In this document: positions 1 through 8,128 of the stretch, one piece after another
How positions within the stretch are numbered: position 1 is the stretch's first letter
How the letters are laid out: every line of letters starts with the position of its first letter
Assembly (NCBI RefSeq): GCF_001468265.1
Contig: NZ_LNRZ01000014.1
Location: forward strand, 1 to 60,597
DNA: 60,597 bases
Source: Sphingopyxis sp. H050
GTDB lineage: Bacteria > Pseudomonadota > Alphaproteobacteria > Sphingomonadales > Sphingomonadaceae
Direction: 5' to 3'
Translations under genes and position numbers: made by a program
Notes under the pieces: generated by a model
Database searches by the model: none
The model's input: the letters and a program-made list of their open reading frames with translations, nothing else
Told to the model about the DNA's origin: nothing

Positions 1-162
1 GCAACACCGTAAGCTCGCCGCCTAAAACCCAACAACAGACGAGGCCCGCACTCCGCTAATTTACGCCGCGACCTGTGCCAAATGTTCTGACGACGGACAC
101 CAAGCTGTGTCTTGAAGTGATAGCGTTTTCCTTTGGCCCCATCACCGAAAATCCGAGATTTC

Positions 163-564
163 ATGGGCAAATGGTTCGCCATAAATCGAATTGACGCGAT
201 TGATAATCCCGCAAGCTTTGTAGTGGGAAAGATGCAAGTAATCGGTCTGCGTAGTTTCGCTGCACTGCTTGAAACGGGTTCCTCAATGGACCGATCCGTT
301 TTCTATGATGGTGTGGCCTATGAACTTCGACGGCGGAAGTCGGAACTGCATATCGATGCTGAAATTCGACCGGCAAGTTTGCGGTATGTTTCCGAATGGC
401 TCGTTCAACAGCTTACAGCGTTTGTCGGTGCCTCGCGCCCGATCTTCATCGCCGACACTCAGCCTGATGTTCATTTAACGGATATGGCTCTGAGCTTCTG
501 CCCAATCGTGGAAAGGCCTTGGCGGCGGATCACGCAAGAGCTGCCTTTCTGGTATGTTATGTGA
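163..564 (+). CDS. hypothetical protein
   Basis: An open frame of about 133 codons with no family I recognise. A longer version would start at a TTG at 133, but the ATG at 163 gives a more usual start; neither has a strong ribosome binding site. The product has no membrane segment and no recognisable catalytic motif. Its last 90 bases overlap the 3' end of the convergent Toprim gene, which is unusual for two real genes, so one of them may be extended or this may be a decayed gene. Base composition is slightly less GC-rich than the neighbouring DNA. Low confidence that it is expressed. Confidence 0.3.
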   Translation: MGKWFAINRIDAIDNPASFVVGKMQVIGLRSFAALLETGSSMDRSVFYDGVAYELRRRKSELHIDAEIRPASLRYVSEWLVQQLTAFVGASRPIFIADTQPDVHLTDMALSFCPIVERPWRRITQELPFWYVM

Positions 565-1311
565 TCCAACTGCCGCCATTGCAGCGTATCGGCCTGGACC
601 ATCGTTGTCCGCGGCGATGTAAAGGGTGCCAACTTGGTCCGGAACGTTGATTAGCGCGAGACGCTTATTCCCGAGTGCTGCCCAGCAAGGGACTCCTTTG
701 ATCTGAGTATAGCTCGCCGCATCCTCCATGCCCTCAGCAATGGCGAGCACGTCGCCCTCGAACTGCGGTGCCCACGCGCCCCGTTCAGGCTTTCCGAGCA
801 TGAATTTGCCATCATGCCATGTTCCGTCGTTGGTCAGCCTGATCCGCTGGATGGCCGTCATCCGGTGCCCGGTTCTGACACCGACCAGTATCGCGGGCCG
901 GAAGGTGGTCTTAGGCTTGCGGCCGAATGGGCACCGCGGATGGAAGCGTAAGTCGGGGAGGTCGATTGGCAGCCGCCGCGACCGAAGGTAGACTTCACCG
1001 AGCGTTCCGCGGATCTCCGTGGCCTGATCCCATATCCTTCTGACGTTTGGCGCAGTTCGTTCTGGCTGATAGCTTGGGGCAGAGGAATTCAGGATCGGTT
1101 TGGTCCGACCGATTTCGCGCAGGACATCCTCGCTGCGGCATCCCGCAAAACAGTGGACCAGAATACCCCGCTCGCCCTGCCGGACTGAAAGTGACGGCGT
1201 TCGGTCTGCATGCGCAGGGCAGATGCACATCGCGTAGGAACCGTGCCAACGGCCCTTCAGCGCAGCAACGATGTCGATGGTCTCCTGGGTGGGTTTGAGC
1301 GCAACTAGCAT
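475..1311 (-). CDS. Toprim-domain primase-like protein
   Basis: A 278-residue protein combining an N-terminal CHC2-like zinc region (CICPAH near residue 30 and CFAGC near residue 55) with a C-terminal Toprim fold. The Toprim glutamate lies in IAEGMEDAASY and the acidic pair in YIAADNDGPG. This matches the short plasmid and phage primase-like proteins with Toprim domains that are common on alphaproteobacterial mobile elements. No helicase domain is present, so it is not a full DnaG or a primase-helicase. It may prime plasmid or transferred single-stranded DNA synthesis; that role is inferred. The end overlaps a doubtful convergent ORF. Confidence 0.8.
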   Translation of the reverse strand: MLVALKPTQETIDIVAALKGRWHGSYAMCICPAHADRTPSLSVRQGERGILVHCFAGCRSEDVLREIGRTKPILNSSAPSYQPERTAPNVRRIWDQATEIRGTLGEVYLRSRRLPIDLPDLRFHPRCPFGRKPKTTFRPAILVGVRTGHRMTAIQRIRLTNDGTWHDGKFMLGKPERGAWAPQFEGDVLAIAEGMEDAASYTQIKGVPCWAALGNKRLALINVPDQVGTLYIAADNDGPGRYAAMAAVGSHNIPERQLLRDPPPRPFHDWAEAQSHIR

Positions 1312-1498
1312 AAACTCGCTCCTCTCAGCTCAGCCTCACCATCTTTCCCCTCTGGATCGACCCGACCTTCTCCGGCACGGCTCGCGATGGCCAACGCCGC
1401 TTTCGTCTGTGCGATGCCAGATTCTGGGCGATTGCCATGCCCCGCCTGTTCATTTAGAAAAGTGGGGCGATATCCGAACCACGCCGAAAGGTGTGGTC

Positions 1499-2380
1499 AT
1501 GAAAAATCTTCTATTTTTGCTGGTCGCTTTGACGCCGACGCCATCATCGGCGCGCGAAGCCATGCTCGACGTGTTTGTGCCAGAGGCAAAACCGGATTTT
1601 GCTGTGCTCCGCCCACAGTTGCGCGGGGCGGTCGATCTCGAGCAATCAGTGGAAGTGCCTCCGGCTCCAGTGGATGCGTTTTCACCAGAGTTGCACGGCG
1701 ACTTTGAGTTGGTCCCTCACAGCTTCACGATCAATCCCTATGCCGCGCGTCCCGCTGTTCCTTCGTGGATGCGGGCAGGTGCATCATTCATGAGCCCTGC
1801 TTCTTCACCATTCCGCCCTTCGCAGGATGACCCACTCTGCCAGTCCCGCAGCTTCTTCCCGCGATATGGTATCAGCGGCGATGCTCAGGCTCGCCGGACC
1901 GCCTATTTCAACCTGATCGTCGACGTCGCTTGCGATGCCGGCGTGCCCGTTGTTCTATTTGACGCCTTGCTGGCGCAGGAAAGCAGATATCGTCCCTTCG
2001 CCCGAAGCAGTGCCGGTGCGATGGGCATGGCTCAGCTTATGCCCGGTACGGCCCAATATCTGCGTGTCACCGACCCTTGGGATGTGCGGCAAAACCTTGT
2101 CGGCGGCGCGCGGTATCTGCGCGAGCAGTTGGATCGCTTCGGGACATGGGAGCTTGCACTGGCTGCCTATAATGCAGGCCCGGGACGCGTGGACCAATTT
2201 GGCGGTATCCCGCCGTTTCGTGAGACCCGCAACTATGTGCGTACGATCATGGGCTCAATTGGCATTCCGAATTCGACCGGCGGCGTGTCGCTGACTTCGG
2301 CAGCACTTCCCGCGCCCAATCCGTTTCGCAGGGTAATGCTTGCCTCATTCGATGGACGATCAGACGTCCCAGAACACTGA
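1499..2380 (+). CDS. lytic transglycosylase (SLT domain)
   Basis: A soluble lytic murein transglycosylase of the Slt70/VirB1-like family, which cuts peptidoglycan to let a secretion channel pass. The ATG at 1499 is preferred because it is preceded by AAAGG and begins a signal peptide (MKNLLFLLVALTPTPSSA); the frame stays open upstream to 1271. The catalytic glutamate lies in LLAQESRYRPFA, followed by the family motifs GAMGMAQLMPGTA and LALAAYNAGPGRV. About 150 low-complexity residues separate the signal from the catalytic domain. Its position near the transfer region suggests it is the conjugation muramidase. Its last 21 bases overlap the convergent small membrane gene. Confidence 0.9.
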   Translation: MKNLLFLLVALTPTPSSAREAMLDVFVPEAKPDFAVLRPQLRGAVDLEQSVEVPPAPVDAFSPELHGDFELVPHSFTINPYAARPAVPSWMRAGASFMSPASSPFRPSQDDPLCQSRSFFPRYGISGDAQARRTAYFNLIVDVACDAGVPVVLFDALLAQESRYRPFARSSAGAMGMAQLMPGTAQYLRVTDPWDVRQNLVGGARYLREQLDRFGTWELALAAYNAGPGRVDQFGGIPPFRETRNYVRTIMGSIGIPNSTGGVSLTSAALPAPNPFRRVMLASFDGRSDVPEH

Positions 2381-2635
2381 GAAACCGACGTGCCGAGCAT
2401 AGTACACGCTGATTGCCAGGATGACTGGCGCGCCCTTGAGGTAGTTGAGCTGCCAGCGCAGCCAGAGCTTCGGGATGACCAGAGCTTTCTGGAGCCCCGT
2501 TTGGTGCGTGGGTCGCCACCTGCCACTCCGCCAGTCGTCAGCCGTGACGACAACTGAGAGCACTGCGCAGATCAGCGCCATCATTCCCACGCCGATGTAG
2601 AGCGATGTCCAAGCGATAAGGGCTTCCTGCTTCAT
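2360..2635 (-). CDS. small membrane protein, unknown
   Basis: A 91-residue protein with one clear transmembrane helix near the N-terminus (SLYIGVGMMALICAVLSVVV) and a second hydrophobic stretch near the C-terminus (GAPVILAISVYYA). An AGG lies 8 bases before the ATG. I do not recognise the family. It is read in the same direction as repC and begins 9 bases after the repC stop, so it may be co-transcribed with it. Confidence 0.5.
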   Translation of the reverse strand: MKQEALIAWTSLYIGVGMMALICAVLSVVVTADDWRSGRWRPTHQTGLQKALVIPKLWLRWQLNYLKGAPVILAISVYYARHVGFSVFWDV

Positions 2636-2644
2636 GAGTCGGAC

Positions 2645-4123
2645 CTAGTGCATCGATGATCGAACAGAGATACGCATATTCGAAGCCCTTGTATCCCCCT
2701 GGCCGAATACTGCCTTTCTGCGGCCGAGCAGCGTGTGGCCGAGATTGAGCTCACCGCTGCGGGCGCGCCGCACCAGTGCTTGCATGTATGCATCGGGGGT
2801 CTTGCGGATTTGTCCGTTGGCCAGGTGATGCCCGGTGATTAGCGCGCAGAGGAGTGCGATCTCTGTCCCTAGCATGGCGCTTGCCCGAGCGGCTGTAGCC
2901 TGACCTATCTGGCAGACGCGAGCGACCGCGTGAAGCTCGGTCAGGCCGGGCCGTCTCGCGATTTCGACCATACCGTCGATGAAAGGGAAGAGGGCAGAGG
3001 CTTCGGCCCAAACGAACCCCGATCGCTGGATGCCGTAGACATCATTCGTGTCGGCAGAGACCAGCGCGTTCTGACAAGCATCGGCTGTTTCTTGCTTCAC
3101 CCTGTCGGCATCAGGCGTGGTTCGAACGTCATCAGGTTCCCGTCGGCAAGCGCCCTCCGCCAAGCCGGATACAGATTCAAGAGCTTCTTCAGGACTGTAT
3201 TGATGGTGGCCATCCCGGCGCACCCTAGTGTCCCCGGAAGGTGTCAGCGACGCAATCTCGCCGAGCGATATGCGCTCTGACAACCGATCAAGCAGCCGCG
3301 TTGCGACCTCGGCGAGGCGGCCGAGCACGCCGATCGCGTCCATGGATCCTTTCCGCCTCTGGTATATGCGCCGCGCCGCAGCGATCGCATCGAGCTTCTT
3401 TCTGGCCTTGTCAGCCCAGGGGTGGCCCTGCTCGAACGGCCGCAGCAGCCGGTAGGCGCTGCTTGTTGCCTTTCGAATCTCCTTGGGCAGGATCAGGTTC
3501 TGCTCGGCCAGGGCCTTTTCGGTGGCGGCGAGCTGTGTGAGGTAATCTTCGAGGAGGAGCAGCGGGGCTAGCGACCATCCTGAGGCGTCAGAGCGATCCA
3601 GGCTGTCTCGTGATCCAAGAAATCGTTTGCCGTTGCCCGCGAGGCAATAGGGGATGATCAGGCCGTATTCGGCAAGGCGCCTGATGTTCTTGCGCGCGGC
3701 GGTCCATCCTATCCGGCATTTGAGATGGTCGTTCGAGGCGGCGATGAGGGGGCCGCAGCGGCTGTCCCAGTCGATATTCATGGCGGCGATGCTCGCGGCG
3801 GCATCGTAAAGATCGCGCCAGACGATCCTCGGAACATCGATAGTCACGGGCGGCATTCTCACGAAGGTCTCGATGATATCGAGCAGTTTGCGCCGCCGCT
3901 GTCTGCCTGCACTTTCGGTCCCGGTATGTCCGAACCCTCGCATCATCTTGCTGACGCGCGCAGCATGTCTTGCCCGATCTGCCGGGTCTTCCATGAAGGC
4001 GATCTTGGTCAGCTGTTCGGTCTCGAGCATCCCCAGTTTTGGCAGACAGGCGCCGATCGCTGCTGGCCCTCCCCGGCGGCGGCTATCCACCTCCCAGGCT
4101 GCCTGATTCTGGACAATAGTCAT
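2645..4123 (-). CDS. repC: RepC-family plasmid replication initiator
   Basis: A 492-residue protein with the layout of RepC, the initiator of repABC-type alphaproteobacterial plasmids. The N-terminal half contains a winged-helix region (SNDHLKCRIGWTAARKNIRR, then LAEYGLIIPY). The C-terminal segment carries the RepC hallmark: a helix bundle around QATAARASAMLGTEIALLCA followed by TPDAYMQALVRRARSGELNLG. In characterised repABC plasmids the origin lies inside repC, so the vegetative origin is probably within this gene. The partition genes repA and repB normally lie directly upstream. Here they are replaced by a long leader and three small genes, so partition must be encoded elsewhere or differently. 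Confidence 0.85.
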   Translation of the reverse strand: MTIVQNQAAWEVDSRRRGGPAAIGACLPKLGMLETEQLTKIAFMEDPADRARHAARVSKMMRGFGHTGTESAGRQRRRKLLDIIETFVRMPPVTIDVPRIVWRDLYDAAASIAAMNIDWDSRCGPLIAASNDHLKCRIGWTAARKNIRRLAEYGLIIPYCLAGNGKRFLGSRDSLDRSDASGWSLAPLLLLEDYLTQLAATEKALAEQNLILPKEIRKATSSAYRLLRPFEQGHPWADKARKKLDAIAAARRIYQRRKGSMDAIGVLGRLAEVATRLLDRLSERISLGEIASLTPSGDTRVRRDGHHQYSPEEALESVSGLAEGACRREPDDVRTTPDADRVKQETADACQNALVSADTNDVYGIQRSGFVWAEASALFPFIDGMVEIARRPGLTELHAVARVCQIGQATAARASAMLGTEIALLCALITGHHLANGQIRKTPDAYMQALVRRARSGELNLGHTLLGRRKAVFGQGDTRASNMRISVRSSMH

Positions 4124-4274
4124 CCCTTCGCTTCCTCAGTCCTGAGGTGCGGCACAGACAAAAAACATTGCCCGCAAACGTTGCGAAAAATGCTTGCAAG
4201 TTGTGAGGGAGCAGGTAGCTTGCCGGTGTCTCTCGCCACGCTTTGGCGCGGCAAATTACAGCTTCCTTCGAAAG

Positions 4275-4297
4275 GCCCGGGCGCTGCCCGGGTTTTT
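4275..4297 (+). terminator. rho-independent terminator of a putative antisense RNA
   Basis: Stem CCCGGGC paired with GCCCGGG around a 3-base loop, followed by five T residues on the plus strand. It lies about 150 bp upstream of repC and reads opposite to it, as expected for the counter-transcribed RNA of repABC replicons. Confidence 0.6.
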
Positions 4298-4328
4298 CAT
4301 GTCTGCGTCGCTGACCTCCCTTTCATAT

Positions 4329-4342
4329 GCACCAGCTGGTGC
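4329..4342. repeat. perfect 14-bp palindrome
   Basis: GCACCAGCTGGTGC is self-complementary over its full length and lies in the repC leader. It is a candidate operator for one of the small DNA-binding proteins encoded just beyond it. It does not match the usual repABC parS pattern. Confidence 0.4.
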
Positions 4343-4456
4343 GGCGATTCTTGGCAGCGTTCGGGCGCGTTTCATCGCGCGCAGAAGCGCTTGTTTGCCA
4401 TTCGGTCTGTTGCTAGAAAGCGAGGTGAACTTGGCGCTCTGGCAACAGGATGCGTT

Positions 4457-4488
4457 AAAGGGGGTCCCGTTGGCGCGGGGCCCCCTTT
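4457..4488 (-). terminator. strong hairpin ending the small regulatory operon
   Basis: A 12-bp stem (AAAGGGGGTCCC against GGGGCCCCCTTT, with one G-T pair) and an 8-base loop. It lies 6 bp beyond the stop of the minus-strand gene at 4494-4796 and ends in TTT on that strand, so it probably separates that operon from repC. Confidence 0.6.
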
Positions 4489-4493
4489 CAATT

Positions 4494-4796
4494 TCAGAGC
4501 ATCATCGGTTGTCCTTCAGATGTTTCAGGTGGCCTGACGCTCAGCGTTTTCGCCACGATTGCCGTGATGATCGCCTCTCGGGACGACAGATTATCCCTTT
4601 TGAGCTCGTCAATCATCGCAATCATGGCTGCTGGCAGCCAGATTTCGAGGGGGCGCAAACCATCCTGACGGCGTTTGCGTCTTTGCTCCGCTTTCCGGTG
4701 CTGCGCCATATTTGCGCTTCGCTGTGCGGTGCAGGGCGTTTGCCCGTGACCAGTCACGCGGTTCGTCATGCAGCGCGGGCTCGTTCCGCCGTACAA
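4494..4796 (-). CDS. small ribbon-helix-helix-like DNA-binding protein
   Basis: The C-terminal 55 residues read like a ribbon-helix-helix unit: a basic patch (RKRRQDG), a short strand (RPLEIWLP) and two helices (AMIAMIDELKRD and SREAIITAIVAKTL). Such proteins act as plasmid copy-number or partition repressors. The start is uncertain. The TTG at 4796 follows the preceding stop closely, while internal ATGs at 4769 and 4709 would give shorter forms; none has a good ribosome binding site. The function is inferred from fold-like pattern and position only. Confidence 0.5.
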   Translation of the reverse strand: MYGGTSPRCMTNRVTGHGQTPCTAQRSANMAQHRKAEQRRKRRQDGLRPLEIWLPAAMIAMIDELKRDNLSSREAIITAIVAKTLSVRPPETSEGQPMML

Positions 4797-4799
4797 GGC

Positions 4800-5303
4800 T
4801 CAAGCGTAGGCATGTTCAAAACCGCCGCCGTTATGCCGGCTTTCGAGCGACATATGGTGTTTGGCGATGGCCGACGATGTCTTGCGGGCGATCGTGTCAC
4901 ACAGGCTTTGACGAATGGTCTCGAACTGCCCTTCGCAGGCTGCGAGTTCGCTTGGTAGCCGGGCCGCCAGTGCGACCGCAACCAATGCCGTCGTCTCGCA
5001 GCATGGGTCTTCGTAGGAGCTAGCGCTTTCATAGCACAGCAGAACGAGGCCTGCTCGGATAGGGTCGATTTTCAGATGGAGCAGGACGCGTTGGAATTCG
5101 TCGATCGTCAGGTTTCCATCTTCGACCTTGTCGAAGAACTTTTTACGCCGACTTTCTTTGATCACGCCTTCATCGGTCAATTTGCGCAAGCTTGTGTTCT
5201 GCAGCCTCATCTGTTCCTTGATGAGCGCTGCATACAGTTGGTTTACGCTGTGAGCTCTGCTGGCGACTCCATCTTCCGTCCCTTCGCACATGCGTGCCTC
5301 CAC
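4800..5303 (-). CDS. hypothetical helix-turn-helix-like protein
   Basis: A 167-residue protein. Residues 20-90 have the spacing of a compact helical DNA-binding domain (NTSLRKLTDEGVI, then DGNLTIDEFQRVLLHLKID), reminiscent of Xre/Cro-type regulators but without a firm match. The C-terminal half is alanine-rich and helical with four cysteines. It lies directly upstream of the ribbon-helix-helix-like gene and reads towards repC, so replication or transfer control is the likely role. Confidence is in the gene, not the function. Confidence 0.5.
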   Translation of the reverse strand: MEARMCEGTEDGVASRAHSVNQLYAALIKEQMRLQNTSLRKLTDEGVIKESRRKKFFDKVEDGNLTIDEFQRVLLHLKIDPIRAGLVLLCYESASSYEDPCCETTALVAVALAARLPSELAACEGQFETIRQSLCDTIARKTSSAIAKHHMSLESRHNGGGFEHAYA

Positions 5304-5331
5304 GATCCCATGTATTCCACTCCATGCAGTT

Positions 5332-5721
5332 TCATAGTTTGACTTTGTCGATTTGCATTTTGCAAGCGGAAAATTCGCCTTCCGCTACCAACATTGCGCA
5401 GAAAATCAGTGTTTCGCGCACCCCGCAATGAGCCTTGGTAGCGGCGTTCAGCTCGCCTTTCAGCCGCTCGACCGCCGCATTGTCCGTAGAATTGAGACGG
5501 ACGTAGATCCGAACGGGTCCGTCCACCGGAAGCAGGGTCTCCAGCGCTGCGGAATGTCCATCTTTGAGGGCTGGATACCGCTCCAGCGCATGGAGAATGA
5601 CGTCTTTGAACGTAACAAAGCGCGTCTGCTCAAGGCTGAGTGCTGCGATGGCCCTGACGATATCTTCGAAGGCGTGTGCGCTGATGGAAATCTCGTGGGC
5701 TACATGCGTGCTTTTGCTCAA
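5332..5721 (-). CDS. hypothetical protein divergent from the transfer operon
   Basis: About 129 residues if translated from the TTG at 5721. That start is chosen because a strong AAGGAG lies 6 bases before it; the open frame continues upstream to an ATG at 5772. The product is mixed alpha/beta with no recognised domain. It is the first minus-strand gene beyond the array of seven 22-bp repeats and is divergent from the pilin gene, a typical place for an autoregulated controller of conjugation. Whether it binds the repeats is untested. Confidence 0.5.
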   Translation of the reverse strand: MSKSTHVAHEISISAHAFEDIVRAIAALSLEQTRFVTFKDVILHALERYPALKDGHSAALETLLPVDGPVRIYVRLNSTDNAAVERLKGELNAATKAHCGVRETLIFCAMLVAEGEFSACKMQIDKVKL

Positions 5722-5800
5722 TTCGATCTCCTTTCTCTCGATGTGGCAGCGTCTGAACTTGTCATCCTGCAACTGCGCGGTTTCCGGGTCATCCTTTTAC

Positions 5801-5954
5801 CCGTGGGGCGGATTCCTCTCCACCTTGGGGCTGATTTTCGCCCGCTGTGGGGCACAAATATCCCCGGTGTGGGTCGCAAATTGGACCACGGTGGGAAATA
5901 CTCATTCCCAGGCTGGGAGCGAATCGAATCCTGGGTGGGGTTCAATTCTGCCCC
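5801..5954. repeat. seven tandem 22-bp degenerate palindromic repeats (iteron-like)
   Basis: Seven head-to-tail units begin at 5801, 5823, 5845, 5867, 5889, 5911 and 5933. Every unit has TGGG at positions 4-7, A at position 12 and CC at positions 20-21; the centre is A/T-rich and most units end in CCCA, CCCG or CCCC. Each is therefore an imperfect palindrome of the form TGGG-N12-CC. The 22-bp period is two helical turns, so all units face the same side of the DNA. The array occupies the divergent intergenic region between the minus-strand gene starting at 5721 and the pilin gene at 6067. It could be a cooperative operator of the transfer operon or an iteron array. Confidence 0.85.
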
Positions 5955-6066
5955 AATCTCTCATTTCCTTAGAAATCCTGACACTTCGCTGTTGAGAAAA
6001 GGTTCTCCTCGGTCGGATTTTGGCTGTGGCGGCAGACGCCAGCATCCAACCGAAAGGGAAAACTCA

Positions 6067-6384
6067 ATGACAAGTCTCGATCTGAAGAATCGCAGCGGCA
6101 CGCTTGCTGTTGCGGTTGCGGCGCTCGCGGCCGCCAGCGTGTTCGGCGCTGATGCCGCAATGGCGGGGGCCGACACGACCTTCAACACCGCTCTCGCCCA
6201 GTTCACCGGCTTCCTTGAAGGCTCCGGGGGCCGGATCATCACCGTGCTCTCGCTCGCCGGCGGGATCGTGGCGCTGGCGTCGGGCCGCTTCTCGCTCGGT
6301 CAGGTCGCAATCCCTGTGGGCGTCGGCGTCGGCGCCGGGACCGGCATTCCGATCGTCACCGCCTCGGTTACCGGCACGGTCTGA
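6067..6384 (+). CDS. traA: TraA-type pilin precursor
   Basis: A 105-residue prepilin. A basic, hydrophobic leader ends near AMA (residue 33), leaving a mature protein of about 72 residues, close to the length of F pilin. The mature part has two hydrophobic segments (IITVLSLAGGIVALA and VAIPVGVGVGAGTGIPIV) separated by a short polar loop, as in F-type TraA. The ATG at 6067 is chosen over the longer open frame because AAAGGGA precedes it. It is the first gene of the F-type operon, 112 bp after the last 22-bp repeat. Confidence 0.85.
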   Translation: MTSLDLKNRSGTLAVAVAALAAASVFGADAAMAGADTTFNTALAQFTGFLEGSGGRIITVLSLAGGIVALASGRFSLGQVAIPVGVGVGAGTGIPIVTASVTGTV

Positions 6385-6410
6385 ACGCTGCGCCCTCGCT
6401 TCATGATGGC

Positions 6411-6432
6411 AAGGGTACCGCAGTTCACCCTT
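6411..6432 (+). other. hairpin downstream of pilin gene
   Basis: AAGGGT pairs with ACCCTT around a 10-base loop in the 89-bp gap between traA and traL. There is no T-run, so it is more likely an mRNA-stabilising or attenuating element that lets pilin be made in excess over later genes. Confidence 0.3.
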
Positions 6433-6473
6433 TGGGCTGCCGCTACTTGTCCTCCCTCTGGCGGAGTTGATCC

Positions 6474-6758
6474 TTGGACCAGTATTCGATCCCAAAACAT
6501 CTCGACGATCCAGAACTGATCGGGTTCTGGACCCTGGATGAATTCCTGGTGATGGTCATACCCTTCACCTGGGGCATCCTCGCTCAGCACGTTGTCATCG
6601 GGCTTCTTTTGGCCCTGGCTGCGTGGTTCGGCTATCGCAAAGTCAAAGCTGGGCGTTCGATGCATTGGGTCCTGCATTTTGCCTATTGGCATTTGCCGGG
6701 AGAATTCTTCGGTCTGAAGGTCGCTCCGCCATCTCATCTTCGTGTGATGGCGGGCTGA
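6474..6758 (+). CDS. traL: TraL, F-type pilus assembly protein
   Basis: A 94-residue inner-membrane protein matching TraL in length and pattern: a charged N-terminus (IPKHLDDPELIGFWTLDE), a hydrophobic hairpin (VMVIPFTWGILAQHVVIGLLLALAAW) and a C-terminal region with HWVLHFAYWHLP. It starts with TTG, supported by GGAG 7 bases upstream. TraL is required for early pilus assembly. TraE follows after a 1-base gap. Confidence 0.88.
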   Translation: MDQYSIPKHLDDPELIGFWTLDEFLVMVIPFTWGILAQHVVIGLLLALAAWFGYRKVKAGRSMHWVLHFAYWHLPGEFFGLKVAPPSHLRVMAG

Positions 6759-6759
6759 T

Positions 6760-7326
6760 ATGGAAATCTCTTTTGCTCATGAGGCGTCGCAGCGGACCCT
6801 CAAGCAACGCAACCTGCTTGCGCTCATCTGTGTCGTGCTCGGCATTCTCGTGGTGGTCATGTTCACCGCGGCATCGACGCGGGACCGCGAGGTCGTGCTG
6901 CAGCCCATCCTGCCCAGCCAGATGACGCTGAGCTCTGCGGCGCTCACGCCCGAATATCTTGAGGCCGTGACGCGCGACACCGCGCAGCTCGCGCTCAACC
7001 GCTCGCCCGAAACACTCCAGTACTGGCTTGATGGCATCGTGTCCATTTCCGCGCCGGAGGCGCGCGGGGCTCTCAAGGCCAAGCTCCTGCGGATCGTGGC
7101 TGAACAGGAGGGGTCGCAGGTGACCCAGTTTGTCACGATCAACTGGATCCGTACCGATCCGGAAAACCTCACCAGCCAGGTCGGCGGCGTCCTTCATACC
7201 ATCGTCGGATCCAAGGACGTGCGCCGCGAGCACAAGATCTTCGAATTTCACTGGACCTACACCGGCGTGTCGCTGCGCCTGAAGGGGTTTGGTGTCGTCG
7301 TTAAGAAGGAAGGAGCGAACCAATGA
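6760..7326 (+). CDS. traE: TraE, F-type pilus assembly protein
   Basis: A 188-residue bitopic inner-membrane protein with one transmembrane helix (residues about 20-40, LLALICVVLGILVVVMF) and a periplasmic domain, the VirB8-like layout of TraE. Typical TraE positions include the QPILPSQMTLSS segment after the membrane helix and the C-terminal FHWTYTGVSLRL. It overlaps the start of traK by 4 bases, so the two are translationally coupled. Confidence 0.88.
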   Translation: MEISFAHEASQRTLKQRNLLALICVVLGILVVVMFTAASTRDREVVLQPILPSQMTLSSAALTPEYLEAVTRDTAQLALNRSPETLQYWLDGIVSISAPEARGALKAKLLRIVAEQEGSQVTQFVTINWIRTDPENLTSQVGGVLHTIVGSKDVRREHKIFEFHWTYTGVSLRLKGFGVVVKKEGANQ

Positions 7327-8123
7327 CCTTCTCTGTCTCGACGCTCTGCCTTGCCTCAGGCGCGCCGTTGCTTTTCCGCATCGACAGCCATTTTCTTCGT
7401 GGGCTTGGCGCTGCGCTTTTCTCGGTCGGCTTCGTCATGGCGGCCACGCCAGCCTTTGCTGACGAAAACATCCTCGCCGTCGACAATGGAGAGGTTCGCT
7501 GCCGGGCATCCAAGGCCGACCTGACGCGCATTTCGCTGAAGGATGACCGGTTTGTGTCGGTGTCCCGAGTGCAAACTGGCGTCGAGGGTCAAGACTTCTC
7601 GATCGTCCACGAACCCACCCGCGGCGATATCTACATCTCGGTTCCCGAAGCCTATGCAAAGCCGAACATCTCCTTCTTCGGGACGACGCAAAAGGGCCTT
7701 GTCTACAAGTTCGACTGCCAGATTGGCGGTGACAGTGCGGTGCAGGTTTTTGTGGCGAATGCCGATATCGAAAATCCTTCCGCCAAGCCTGAGGTCCTTA
7801 CAGCATCGGGTTCGTTGCAGGATCGCGCTGTCGGGCTCGTCAGGGCGATGTTCGAACAGCGCCCGGTGACCGGCTTCGAGATCCGCGATGCGGCCCGTGC
7901 CCCGGTCAACGTCGGCGATATGAAGGTTCAGCTCCTCACCGAGTATCGCAGCCCGACGATGACCGGGAAGGTCCTGCGCATCGAGAATGCCAGCTCCTCA
8001 CCGATCGCGCTTCGCGAAGAACTCATCGCCGGGGACGGTGCAATCGCCGTCACAATTTCCAACCCCAACCTCGCAAGCGGGCAGGCGACTGCTGCTTACG
8101 TGGTCGTGCCTGCAGGAAGGTAA
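7323..8123 (+). CDS. traK: TraK, secretin-like outer-membrane complex protein
   Basis: A 266-residue secreted protein, the VirB9-like component of the F-type outer-membrane core. A long signal sequence ends near ATPAFA. The mature part is beta-rich, with DGDIYISVP-like and FFGTTQKGLVYKFDC segments typical of TraK. It lies between traE and traB as in F. In the known complex it joins TraV and TraB to form the channel across the periplasm. Confidence 0.87.
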   Translation: MTFSVSTLCLASGAPLLFRIDSHFLRGLGAALFSVGFVMAATPAFADENILAVDNGEVRCRASKADLTRISLKDDRFVSVSRVQTGVEGQDFSIVHEPTRGDIYISVPEAYAKPNISFFGTTQKGLVYKFDCQIGGDSAVQVFVANADIENPSAKPEVLTASGSLQDRAVGLVRAMFEQRPVTGFEIRDAARAPVNVGDMKVQLLTEYRSPTMTGKVLRIENASSSPIALREELIAGDGAIAVTISNPNLASGQATAAYVVVPAGR

Positions 8124-8128
8124 GCCTC

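Larger units (their letters stand above)
4124..4493. promoter_or_regulatory. repC leader, probable antisense-RNA control region
   Basis: A 370-bp non-coding stretch upstream of repC. It contains a GC hairpin with a T-run reading on the plus strand (4275-4297), a perfect 14-bp palindrome GCACCAGCTGGTGC (4329-4342), and a 12-bp-stem hairpin (4457-4488). In repABC plasmids a small counter-transcribed RNA opposite the repC leader limits RepC synthesis. A short plus-strand RNA ending at 4297 would fit that pattern. I could not identify a convincing promoter for it, so the RNA itself is an inference. Confidence 0.5.

Noticed and set aside
4194..4958. 254-codon plus-strand ORF across the repC leader
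   Set aside because: It runs through strong hairpins and opposite two plausible minus-strand genes; no homology pattern is seen.
5801..5954. CRISPR array
   Set aside because: The units are contiguous 22-bp degenerate palindromes without unique spacers, and no cas gene is present.
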